A program made the translations under genes and the position numbers. The notes under the pieces are model-generated. The model did no database searches. It was not told the origin of the DNA and worked only from the letters and a program-made list of their open reading frames with translations. Below, piece by piece: positions 46,759-56,229 of a stretch of 64,000 bases of DNA. Source of the DNA: Neolentinus lepideus HHB14362 ss-1 (lineage: Eukaryota > Basidiomycota > Agaricomycetes > Gloeophyllales > Gloeophyllaceae); contig KV425553.1 in the NCBI GenBank assembly GCA_001632425.1, positions 62,001 to 126,000 of the forward strand, in the 5' to 3' direction. The number at the start of each line of letters is the position of its first letter. The first letter of the stretch is position 1.

Positions 46759-49700
46759 ATGACACCGGGAGTCGATGGCGCGCACGAGCATCAAGCGGAC
46801 GGCTCGAAAAAGAAGCGAATACTGAGAGCGTGTGACATCTGCAGGCGCAGAAAAAGTATGTACTCGTAAGCTTGAGGCTCCATTGCCATCTAACGCTGGT
46901 CTAGTCCGCTGTAAGTCGAGGAGTGCATACCCAGGATCATAAATGACGCCGATCGATTGCAGGTGATGGTCCTCAAAGCTCAGGAAAACGCTGCTCGAAC
47001 TGTGCAACGTCTGGGTTGGACTGTACATACATGGAGACGTCGCAGGTATGTGATTCGAATCCCGCTGTAGATGAACGACAACACTGAGGAGCCAGTAGAA
47101 ACGCAATCCCCCGAGAGCGTATGTAGTCCCATTAAACTATAGTCATAGCCCGGACATCCATCGAACAACACCCACAGGTACATACGCAGTCTCGAAGAAC
47201 GTCTGCAGAAGATGGAGAAACTCCTTCAGAAGGTATTTTGACAGACAGCTCTCATGTGTGTCAGTCTTACTCAATTCTTCGGAAGTTGGCACTCGGTCTT
47301 GATCCAGCAGATCTGACGACCCTATCAGACCGCGATACCGGGCTGGGTATGAACGACCAGGCCCGTTTATCTATGAGCAGCTACCGAGAGCTCGAGACAA
47401 GTCCGCTACATGTCACCCCTCCAACCTCTATTCTTCGAACGACAGGAACTGTCGAACTCTCCGACCTTGATCCAAGTGACGACGAATACCCACCTCGAGC
47501 GCATCTGACAGAGCACGTGCGGCATATTTCTAGCGATCCCCTCTATCCACGATTTTTTGGGAAGTCCAGCGGATTCGGGCTCATTCAGAATACGATCGAT
47601 CTTAAGAAGAAGTACTCCGGGGACGAAAGACCCATGATATTCGACAAGAATGCCTTGGGTATTCGGCGGCCAGAATTTTGGTGTACCTACCCGGTGAGGT
47701 TTATGTGAGTTCGTATCGTATATGCTCGTCTGATGGCCGGGACTAGTGGGAAGACCAGAAGTTCAAGGAGATCATACCAGAGTATCAATTCCCTCCGGCC
47801 GATCTAGTAGACTCTTTGGTCGATCTCTATCTACAGAATTTGAACATTTTCTACCCACTTTTCCACGAACCGACTCTCAGAGAAGATGTTGCATCAGCCT
47901 TGCATTTACGAGACCACACCTTTGCAAGCGTGCTGCTTCTGATATGCGCCTTGGGCTCTCGATGGTCTGATGACCCCCGTGTTATAATCGATGGCTCTGA
48001 CAGCTTCCAGTCTGCTGGGTGGAAATGGTTTAACCAGGTGAAGATAGTCCGAAAGCCGTACAGTGTCCCACCATCACTTTTCGAGGTACAGACCTATGCG
48101 GTAAACACTTTCAGCGTTCGGTATCAGAAACGTATCCTGACTGGCCTTGCTAGTTGACGGCGATGTTCCTCCAGTACTCTTCGACACCTCAAGCATGCTG
48201 GACAATTGTAGGCATTGGACTTCGAGAAGCTCAAGATGTGGGAGCACACCGGGCGAAAGTGTATAATTCACGCTTAACGAAGGAAGATGAACTTTGGAAG
48301 CGGGCCTTCTGGTACGTTATACAAAGATCGGCAATGCTTGCATTCATTGTATTTATACACAAGGGTGCTGGTCACGTTGGATCGCGTCTATAGCTCAGCT
48401 CTGGGCCGGCCATGTGCCATTCAGGAGGAGGAGTACGACTTTCGATGTTTCCATTGATGAACTGTGCTCATAGTGACAACGGCAGCTTTGACCTGGATAT
48501 GCCGATGGAATGTGATGACGAATATTGGGATCATCCTGATCCCGAGAAGGCGTTCAAACAACCTTCGAATCGACCATCTAAACTCAGTGCCTTCAATTGC
48601 TATCTCAAGTTGAATCAGATACTCGCAGCAGCTTTGCGTACGATAGTGAGGTGTACGCTTAGATGTCCCTTTCTCCAACTGATCACACAATACACGTAGT
48701 ATTGTATCAATAAGTCAAAGATCCTTCTCGGTTTCGTAGGTCAAGAATGGGAACAGCGGATTGTGGCCGAGTTGGACTCGGAGTTGAACAAGTGGTTCGA
48801 TTCTGTCCCAGCGCACCGTGAGTAATTCTGATTCTGACGTTCTAACCACTTCTCATACCCAGTAGTCCGCCTCAATTCTAAGCAGGAAGATACCCTCTTC
48901 TTCCGGCAGTCCACGATGATTTATTGCAGTTATTACCATCTGCAGATTTTAATACACAGGCCTTTCATCGTCAAGTCGCGCAAGCTTTCACCGCTGTCCT
49001 ATCCTTCTCTGGCGATATGTACGAATGCCGCGCGGTCCCTCGCCCATACAGCCGATACGTGTCGTATTATCTGCAAGCGAACTTTTTCGCCACAGCTCAT
49101 TGTGAGTACGACGATAGCTGCAAGAGTGCGCCTACTTATATATTCTTCAGGTGGGCGTGTTCTCGACTGCGTTAGTGCTACTGCTGAACATGTGGGGTAG
49201 CAAACAATCTGGCGACACGGAGAGTGACATGGCAGACATAGGCAAATGTATCCTGGCCTTGAGGACATGTGAACGACGGTCAGTCTGACTTCTCATTCCC
49301 TTCTGAGAGCTTGTTAACAGGTCTGTAGATGGCAACTTGCCGGAAGAATAATGTATGTACCTTCCACGCTTGGTCTGGAGCTTACAAGCTGAGGCTCCTA
49401 CTCAGAGACCTGATACGCCGCATTGCGTCCACTGGCGGCCTTCCTCAATTGCCTGAATACTTGGAGCAGGACACTAATGTCAGATCTTCGGACGCTGTTA
49501 GCTGTTCCAATGGACAGCCAACTCCTATAGAATATTTCGTGGCACCCAATTCTGAGGCAATTGCCTCAGATCGGAGCTCAAGTCAGTCGCAAGTCAGCGG
49601 TCATGCCACGGGGTTACTGATATTTTCGATATAATCGTATTAGGTCCCACCTTCTCTGACACAGCACGTGCTGCAGAGATGGAGCAAGGATACACGTATC

Positions 49701-50038
49701 CTGCAATTAGCCCACGACAAGCCGACTATGTACCATGTCCAGATGTCCAGGCTTTCGCCACTTTCGCTCCGAGCGTACCTATACGAATGTCAGAGAACCA
49801 TCACATTGCCCCGGAAAGCAACTCGTATCCGCCACTGCAACAGGCGCAAATGGTATTGGACGAAAACGTCCTGGGCTTATGGTCTGAGTAAGCTCGTTTC
49901 CTTTCCATCTCGCATCTACTTGACATTCTTCCATCCTACAGGGTGGCTGACTGGGAGTCATACATAACTAACGTCCTAGTTACGAATCATTATCCTTCCA
50001 GCACAAATTCACACTTGAATTCGGACGGGAATCAATAA
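46759..50038 (+). CDS. Zn2Cys6 transcription factor, XlnR type
   Basis: Seventeen exons (46759-46855, 46905-46910, 46963-47045, 47099-47118, 47178-47232, 47286-47693, 47747-48100, 48154-48311, 48364-48432, 48486-48645, 48700-48817, 48866-49101, 49151-49278, 49329-49352, 49406-49599, 49644-49887, 49942-50038) give 816 residues. The zinc cluster has all six Cys (25, 28, 35, 45, 48, 55: ACDICRRRKIRC...CSNC...C), preceded by a basic KKKR. A short coiled coil (YIRSLEERLQKMEKLL) follows. The fungal-specific middle region spans roughly 210-620 (LVDLYLQNLNIFYPLFHEPT; LVTLDRVYSSALGRPCAIQEEDFDLDMP; IYCSYYHLQILIHRPFI). Relatives control plant-polysaccharide and other catabolic genes; the target here is unknown. 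Exon 2 is 6 bases. The intron after exon 5 (53 bases) and the one after exon 15 (44 bases) are less certain than the rest. Confidence 0.85.
46905..46910 (+). other. 6-base micro-exon in the zinc-cluster codons
   Basis: CTAG|TCCGCT|GTAAGT. Its six bases finish Ile33, encode Arg34 and begin Cys35, the third zinc ligand. Introns of 49 and 52 bases flank it. Skipping it would keep the frame but change IRC: A + GT GAT would delete Arg and the Cys ligand. Confidence 0.75.
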
Positions 50039-50714
50039 ACCAGTAGCCAAGTTGTCACTTTGTCAGGTGTCGCTTCTTACAGTCCAAGACCATCACGCAT
50101 AGTCATAGTTGCTATTGTGCGCCATCTGGCGAAGGACGCTTCTGTATTAAACATTTCATTATAATTATCTCCTTACTCGTACCGTTGTACAGCTGCGTGG
50201 CCTGGGGTACGGTAGCGAAATCTAGACATGCCGGTCTCCGAGTTATCCCCGGAGCTCCGAAAATACAGGGAGAAGGAGCGAGAGGGACTTCTAGCACAGC
50301 CACCGAGGAGGCATAGTTCGATGTCGAGGCCATTTCATAGCGGTCAGAACCCCACCTCAGGTAATGCTTATCGGATGGTCGTGCTTGGAGAAGATGTCGG
50401 AAATTTCTGTAACCCATTGTAATTGAAAAATGGTCAAAAATGGATTAAAATGTGATTAAAATGGATATTTAACCCCAATTAAATCCATTCTAAACCTTCG
50501 TTCTGCTGGTAATCAATTATAATGAGGTACGGAAATTTCCGACAAGAGGTGGCCCGGCTGCGAGAAAGTGCGTTTGAGTGCAATGACAGGTATTCCGGCC
50601 GCGACTTATGACGATCCTGTACATACGTACAACGGACTCTTCGTTGAGGATTAGTTATATGTTGTACTATGGGATATGGGATTATTCAGTGGCACGCAAT
50701 ATTTCTTCGTGGCG
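50039..50714. other. intergenic with small mobile element
   Basis: No gene seen. Contains the MITE-like element called separately; the rest is unremarkable. Confidence 0.5.
50396..50543. mobile_element. MITE-like element, 148 bp
   Basis: The ends are inverted repeats: GTCGGAAATTTC at 50396-50407 and its exact complement at 50532-50543. The match extends inward to about 30 bases with four to six mismatches (ending CATTGTAATTG versus CATTATAATTG). The interior is AT-rich with repeated AAAATGG-ATTAAAATG words and has no coding capacity. Flanks AAGAT and AAGAG could be an imperfect target duplication. Confidence 0.5.
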
Positions 50715-50819
50715 GCGGTAGCACCAGGCTCCTATAACCATCCGTCCTCGCGTTCTCGTTCCTCAATCCGAGAACATGTGAGAAAACATATTATATTAGG
50801 CAATGATAGGTGATTGACA

Positions 50820-51254
50820 NNNNNNNNNNNNNNNNNNNNNNNNNNNNNNNNNNNNNNNNNNNNNNNNNNNNNNNNNNNNNNNNNNNNNNNNNNNNNNNNN
50901 NNNNNNNNNNNNNNNNNNNNNNNNNNNNNNNNNNNNNNNNNNNNNNNNNNNNNNNNNNNNNNNNNNNNNNNNNNNNNNNNNNNNNNNNNNNNNNNNNNNN
51001 NNNNNNNNNNNNNNNNNNNNNNNNNNNNNNNNNNNNNNNNNNNNNNNNNNNNNNNNNNNNNNNNNNNNNNNNNNNNNNNNNNNNNNNNNNNNNNNNNNNN
51101 NNNNNNNNNNNNNNNNNNNNNNNNNNNNNNNNNNNNNNNNNNNNNNNNNNNNNNNNNNNNNNNNNNNNNNNNNNNNNNNNNNNNNNNNNNNNNNNNNNNN
51201 NNNNNNNNNNNNNNNNNNNNNNNNNNNNNNNNNNNNNNNNNNNNNNNNNNNNNN
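50820..51254. other. assembly gap (435 N)
   Basis: Run of undetermined bases inside the inverted-repeat element. Any frame drawn across it is meaningless. The inverted repeats themselves probably hindered assembly. Confidence 0.99.
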
Positions 51255-51276
51255 TCAGCCACCGCTGCTGAGTCAG

Positions 51277-51384
51277 CGGCCTGGCTGCCGCCGTGATCTT
51301 GCTGTCACATTCGGTGATCCCCGGCGACCACTTTGGCCAGCCGTCCTACAGCGTTCTCTTCCTCACGTTCGCCTTCTTCTTATG
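51277..51384 (+). pseudogene. exon-like fragment inside the transposon
   Basis: Between the gap and the right inverted repeat, a 108-base stretch has an acceptor-like GAGTCAG before it and a donor-like GTAGGT after it. One frame reads GLAAAVILLSHSVIPG then DHFGQPSYSVLFLTF, with a hydrophobic helix character. It could be a piece of a host membrane-protein gene carried by the element, or part of the element's own gene. Too short to identify. Confidence 0.3.
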
Positions 51385-51511
51385 GTAGGTAGTCTTATGT
51401 AACACCTGTCAATCACCTATCATTGCCTAATATAATATGTTTTCTCACATGTTCTCGGATTGAGGAACGAGAACGCGAGGACGGATGGTTATAGGAGCCT
51501 GCGGTAGCACC

Positions 51512-51953
51512 TGAAACTTGAAGCGCTCTGAAGAATTGAATACCGGCAAGCTTTAGTTACCGAAGCACATATCCACGTGCGTATCCAAGCGCATCCCGCT
51601 CGCGCGATCGCACGCATCGTCGAGAGAGATGGATGCGAATAGAGCAAGCGACCTTTTGACATTTGTCGAGAAAGGTGGCTACTCTATCAGGCTGGAACCA
51701 ATTTCTCGTTCGAAATATTGAGGGAATTGTGCCCTCAATCGCTCGAACGAGAGGAAGGTCACCAGCCTAATACTGAAATCGAAGAATTTGTCCACAACCA
51801 AGTCACACCAAGTTTGATCCTCTTTTATTCCGTACCCAAGTCTTTCAACCCCCTATCTTGCCGGTTATGCCGTGATATCTTCAAGCACTAGGCAAGGGTT
51901 GCAATGGGAAATAATGTCTGGAGCTTGGTATAATTAGCTCGCGACTTCCTGCA
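51512..51953. other. upstream region of the MBL-fold gene
   Basis: 442 bases. No gene. Contains an interrupted inverted pair CTCGTTCGAAAT...CGCTCGAACGAGAG near 51705-51755. Confidence 0.45.
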
Positions 51954-53549
51954 ATGGTCAATATATCCTTCTCTCCTCGTAACGCCTTGACCAGCCCTCG
52001 CATGCTCAGTATGTCCCCCATTGACGATTCCGACTATGACAGGTCTATCTGCACTACATGCGCAGCGCAGTATTCTGCTTCTGGACTGCGTCCATATCGC
52101 ATAGGAGAAGAAGCTTTTGGAGATGGTTGCCCCATCTGCCTCGATGAACGTCAGTATGTGTTACCTACCGGGCAAGCATGGACAAGCTGGAGAGAGCTGG
52201 ACAGAAAGCATACGATGTCGCTCCAGCCAGAACCAAAAGACAGCAGGATCGTCCGGATAGTCACAGAGCCCAAGATCGGACAAATTGGACAGACGCGTGA
52301 GTTAGCCACTCGCCGACTCGGTGTATGTTGAACTAAGTGAGTATATTGTAGCTTTTCTTATACGGACGTCTGAAGGGTCTCTGATCTGGGACTGTGGTCC
52401 GTATCTCTCACCGTCCGTGGTAGAATCTATTTTATCCACCACTTCTCCCTCCAAGCCCCTCCTGGGCATCGCCATCTCGCATCCGCATTTCTTCAACAGT
52501 TCCGTGACATGGGCCCGGAAACTAGGATGTAAAGTGTATATATGCGTAGCGGATAAGGAATGGTTTATGCGGAAAGACGAATTTGTAGATGATAAAAGAT
52601 TAACAGGAGCTTTGCGTGGACGTGCGCGTCTGTAGTACAAACGGACAAGTAACCCACTTAGCACGTCTACAGGACGAGTGCAAAGATATTATTCATTACC
52701 TGTAATACAAACGGACAAGTAACTACAGGTAATCGTAAGTCCATGAAAGAAAGGGGTATGCGCATACGAGACTCACCCCACTTAGCACGTCTACAGGACG
52801 AGTGCAAAGATGGGGTCTAACTATGGGAGATGCTGTACTTAAGGTCTGCGAGCAATCGTACGATACGCGGATGCGGCCTAAACAGTCTTAATGCAATCAA
52901 TAGCTTAATGAGCTGTCAAAACGATAAGGAATGGCAATATACGAGCAAGAGATAAACATATCCAAAAAAGGAAAGAATATTGATAACGAAAGTAGGAGTC
53001 CGTACGGTTTGCGATTCCAACAGATGAGTTCGTCGAGTTCTGGCAAGGGGACGTGAAGAAGTTTGGGAAGTGTCTCACAGTAATTAAATGCGGAGGTGTG
53101 CAAGAAGCGTTCCTCGCTCATGACAGTCTACTTACAGCCGATCAAGGTCATTTCCCCGGTTCCTGCGTGCTGCACTGGGATCGTTCAACTGATGCACCAG
53201 AAGAGTTCTCCCTCCTGCGGACGGGTGTCCTTTTCTGCTCAGATACGTTTAAAATCGCTATCGACCGCCGCATGATGACCTTTATGTGGTCATATCCTAA
53301 CTACGTATGCCACTGCTACATCTTCTCAGAGTGTTAAAGACCCGACTAACTTCTGTTCAGATTCCTCTTCCACCGAAGGCCGTCCAGAAGATCTGGCAGT
53401 CATTACGGCCTTTCAATTTCAATGACATCTACAGCGCATGGCCAGGGGATATCGCTTACGGACACGGGAAGGCAAAGGTGCTGAAAAGCGCGAGGAGATT
53501 CATCGAGATGGAGGGTTGGGGAAGTAATGACTTTGCTCTCGAGGAGTAA
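51954..53549 (+). CDS. fungal MBL-fold metallo-hydrolase-like protein
   Basis: Proposed exons 51954-52296, 52352-52584, 52996-53095, 53147-53304, 53361-53549 give 340 residues in frame. Family features: an N-terminal Cys-rich part (ICTTCAAQY, then GDGCPICLDERQYVLP), the beta-lactamase-like fold start FLIRTSEGSLIWDCGPYL, the metal-site SHPHFF, the GGHFPGS segment, and the C-terminal MWSYPN...IPLPPKAVQKIWQSLRPFNFND. Small-molecule hydrolase or beta-lactamase-like activity is presumed. The odd part is 52585-52995: 411 bases carrying direct repeats, where relatives have at most a normal short intron. It can be removed as an intron in phase 0, but the donor (TTT|GTAGAT) is weak. If it is not spliced, the frame stops at 52635 and the gene is broken. 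The first 20 residues are also uncertain. Confidence 0.7.
52631..52811. repeat. nested direct repeats inside the MBL-fold gene
   Basis: Unit A, about 23 bases (TGTARTACAAACGGACAAGT + AAC), occurs at 52631-52653 and 52701-52723 with one mismatch. Unit B, 35 bases (CCCACTTAGCACGTCTACAG then GACGAGTGCAAAGAT), occurs at 52653-52687 and 52777-52811 with no mismatch. Order A-B-A-B. Confidence 0.9.
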
Positions 53550-55347
53550 AGCTGCATGAGTCGCGATGCCTTCTCTCATTCCTTTGTTCGTGCAAAGTGA
53601 AGTTTTTGCTGAATTTACAAGACTGGGTTGAATGTATGTCCGCCTCCCTTTACCTGCAAGAAACATGAGTCTCGGGATAGCTCGGAGTATTTGGACCACG
53701 TTCGACTTCGGTAACACGTATTGAGTACCAACATGCATGCTGATGAGCATGCCCCTTTGCCACTTGAATATTGTCAGACTCACAGACTTGTATAAGTCTT
53801 CAGGGATGGACCTGCAGCTGTACATGCCAAGTCCTGGAAGTCTCTGCTCCTCCGGTTTGCGGATCTTCTCGCCGTAGAGGTATCGGAGACTCTAATGAGA
53901 TGGTTCTTCTTCCATGCGCCATCGGTAGGCTTTTATCAGGTCACGTACCACATTCCATACCAGCATGAGCCTCGAACTCGTGGCGCGGTCCGCTCATATG
54001 TGTAAGCTGATGCTGAGCTGCCTGTTGCATCCCTCATACTCTGTGCTCCGTATTTTGAGGTATATCAACCTGTATTGATCTAGAATACAAAAGCATGCAC
54101 AAAGCCTTAGCATTTTTGGTGCGGGCCATTTAACTTACTAGGCAGGTCTTGAAGCTTTGAAGTGTGGCACTAGCGCCATTTCGTAGAAACAATAGTGCAT
54201 GTCCTGTTACACATCCGATGCAAAGTAATAACCGAGCGGGATGTCCGTTCTGGACGTGTTCAGCGAGAGATCTAATCAGATTCACTTCCTTTGGTCATAT
54301 CAGAGACTAAAATGGCAGGTTTCTTTGTGGCAGCTGTCGGTACTAGCCCGTTGGACAGGGCTGACGAATCCAGATCAGGACTGGGTGCGATGAAGTGCGA
54401 AGTGCGCACCGAGTCTCGACTAGCCTGAAAATACGGAAATCCGGCATAATGGGAACGGACGATATTAGATCTAGATGAGGGTGAAAGTCTGCCTGGGAGA
54501 TACATGGCGAGATGGTGAGCGAGGGACGTGACGACTGGGTTGGTAGGAATCTGAAATAGCCGTTATATGAGACACAGCAAACAGAGCATTGGATGGCAGC
54601 GGACATCCATCCCTGATGCATTTCGATTCATCTTCTGTCCCTAGTAAAGACTCGGACGCCTGCGTCTGAGCATCTCATATGTACATCACGCTCTGAGTGT
54701 GCTCAAAATTGGCCTATAGTACGGGTGGGAGTCGACAGTTTCCGAGATACAGGAGTACGAATACGAGAAAAACCAACTATTAGCGCCAAGGGCCGGACAC
54801 CGGGAGATGCCGAGACCCTATGTGGGGGGGGGGGGCTCGGACGTCCTTAACGGAGATTTATTTTTTGATCAATAAATGATTTCTCGCGGTTTCTTGTAGC
54901 AGATATAGGCCATTTTCAGGTAAAATTCAGGTATATCGTATATCAATATATAAATAGTGACACAGAACATGTTTTCACAGTGCACTGCCTAGACCTCGAT
55001 CACAATGACAGGAAATGGGACGCCGGCGACATGCGTGGGTATTAATTTATAGCTTATCATATGTCGTGCACTGGTATACCATATTCTTCCCGAGGTAATA
55101 CATCTATACTGACATACAGATTATATAATATTTTCATTTGATATCATTAACGGTGCTGAAGAGAAACATATGTTTGCATGTTTTGCAATATTTGCTTTTT
55201 TAGGCCGTGGGAAGTTCCCACGGGGGAGGGGTGGGGCTAAGGTACCCTTAACTGACATGCGGTCTTAAATTTTATTTCTGTCCGCCCCTTGATTAGCGCT
55301 GGATTTCATTATATCACTCAATTCACACGTTATCGAGCTGTCACATG
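53550..55347. other. long intergenic region, AT-rich in part
   Basis: About 1.8 kb without a supported gene. A run of 12 G lies at 54824-54835 and an AT-rich tract from about 54860 to 55200, followed by a perfect palindrome at 55205-55223. The mixture suggests decayed mobile DNA. Confidence 0.4.
55205..55223. repeat. short perfect palindrome
   Basis: CCGTGGGAA, one base, TTCCCACGG: a 9-base arm hairpin, followed by GGGGAGGGGTGGGG. Confidence 0.7.
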
Positions 55348-55743
55348 TCACGCTCCATGGATGTGCCCAGCCGCATCGTAATCGACCTGAGCTTTTGAGG
55401 TACGAGCGTAAGTAGCCCACCCCACTCTAAAACCGTCCCAGACCCGAAAGCGACCGTAAGTCTCCAAAAAGTCATGTTGACATTTTCCAGATGCTATGTC
55501 GTAAGCGGCAAGCGCCCTACCTTGAATCCAGTCGGGCATACGTACATACCTCGGGCGACGGGTTAGGCTGTGGTGACCCTAGACTAGTCACCTGCCCTTT
55601 GTTTGAGGACAGAATCTGACAGAATTACTTGGAGCCACCCTCAATCACCGAACGAGAGTCTGGATTGCATCCAGCATAGGATGAACCGGATTCCCACTCG
55701 AAATCCGCCAACCTATCGTTGTTGAGATCGATAGAAAGTATGA
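55348..55743 (-). pseudogene. exon remnants of an unrecognised gene
   Basis: On the minus strand two coding-like blocks follow each other: about 55743-55630 (reading IDLNNDRLADFEWESGSSY then AGCNPDSRSVIEGG) and 55578-55348 (GHHSLTRRPRYVRMPDWIQG, then ...FRVGWATYARTSKAQV to a stop). An acceptor CTAG precedes the second. No donor joins them in frame, and no start exon was found. Composition looks like protein rather than chance, but I cannot name the family. It may be a broken gene or one whose exons I have misread. Confidence 0.3.
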
Positions 55744-56229
55744 TGCGGCCCCATCAAATCACCGTTTCTTCTCAGCCGCCCAACCCCGATGCTTGGATCC
55801 TCGAGTCAAACGTACGTCTCCTTTTCTTCAGCAGAGCGGAGCTTTTTGGTGTGCTTCTCAGCGACGTCTCACTTGCAGATTGGCAATCCGTCTGCACCTT
55901 TTGTGTGCAGCATCAGCTTCATGCTCTCTGTTGACCCTAGACAGGTTGGATTATCTCCACAAATGTTCCATTCTACATGCATTCGCTCTGGCAGCGCTTA
56001 GCAAAAGCACATATCTCGTACTTTGTGCTCACGCTGTCCAGATATGACATCGGATTAGGCCGTTATCGAAGACGCTATTATCCTCGGCACTCGTACCTTC
56101 GGGTCAAATAGAAATCTATTACATGAGGTAAAGCTGCTATTAATGTGTTCTTCGAGATATAAGAACTCGACCTACTCAGAGACTTCCACATCTTTCGCAT
56201 TGCGCACGAATCATACTGAACCGCATACC
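55744..56229. other. intergenic, upstream of the O-methyltransferase
   Basis: 486 bases, no supported gene. Divergent between the remnants on the left and the methyltransferase. Confidence 0.45.

Larger units (their letters stand above)
50726..51500. mobile_element. DNA transposon with perfect 94-bp terminal inverted repeats
   Basis: 50726-50819 and 51407-51500 are exact reverse complements over 94 bases, beginning AGGCTCCTATAACC. The element is flanked on both sides by GCGGTAGCACC (50715-50725 and 51501-51511), an 11-base target-site duplication. Long inverted repeats plus a 9-11 base duplication fit Mutator-like elements best. The interior is mostly an assembly gap of 435 N, so the true length and whether it encodes a transposase are unknown. 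Identical repeats mean recent insertion. The repeats may extend into the gap. Confidence 0.85.

Noticed and set aside
50732..51296. Open frames of 150-176 codons spanning the gap
   Set aside because: They consist almost wholly of N and are artefacts of translating undetermined bases.
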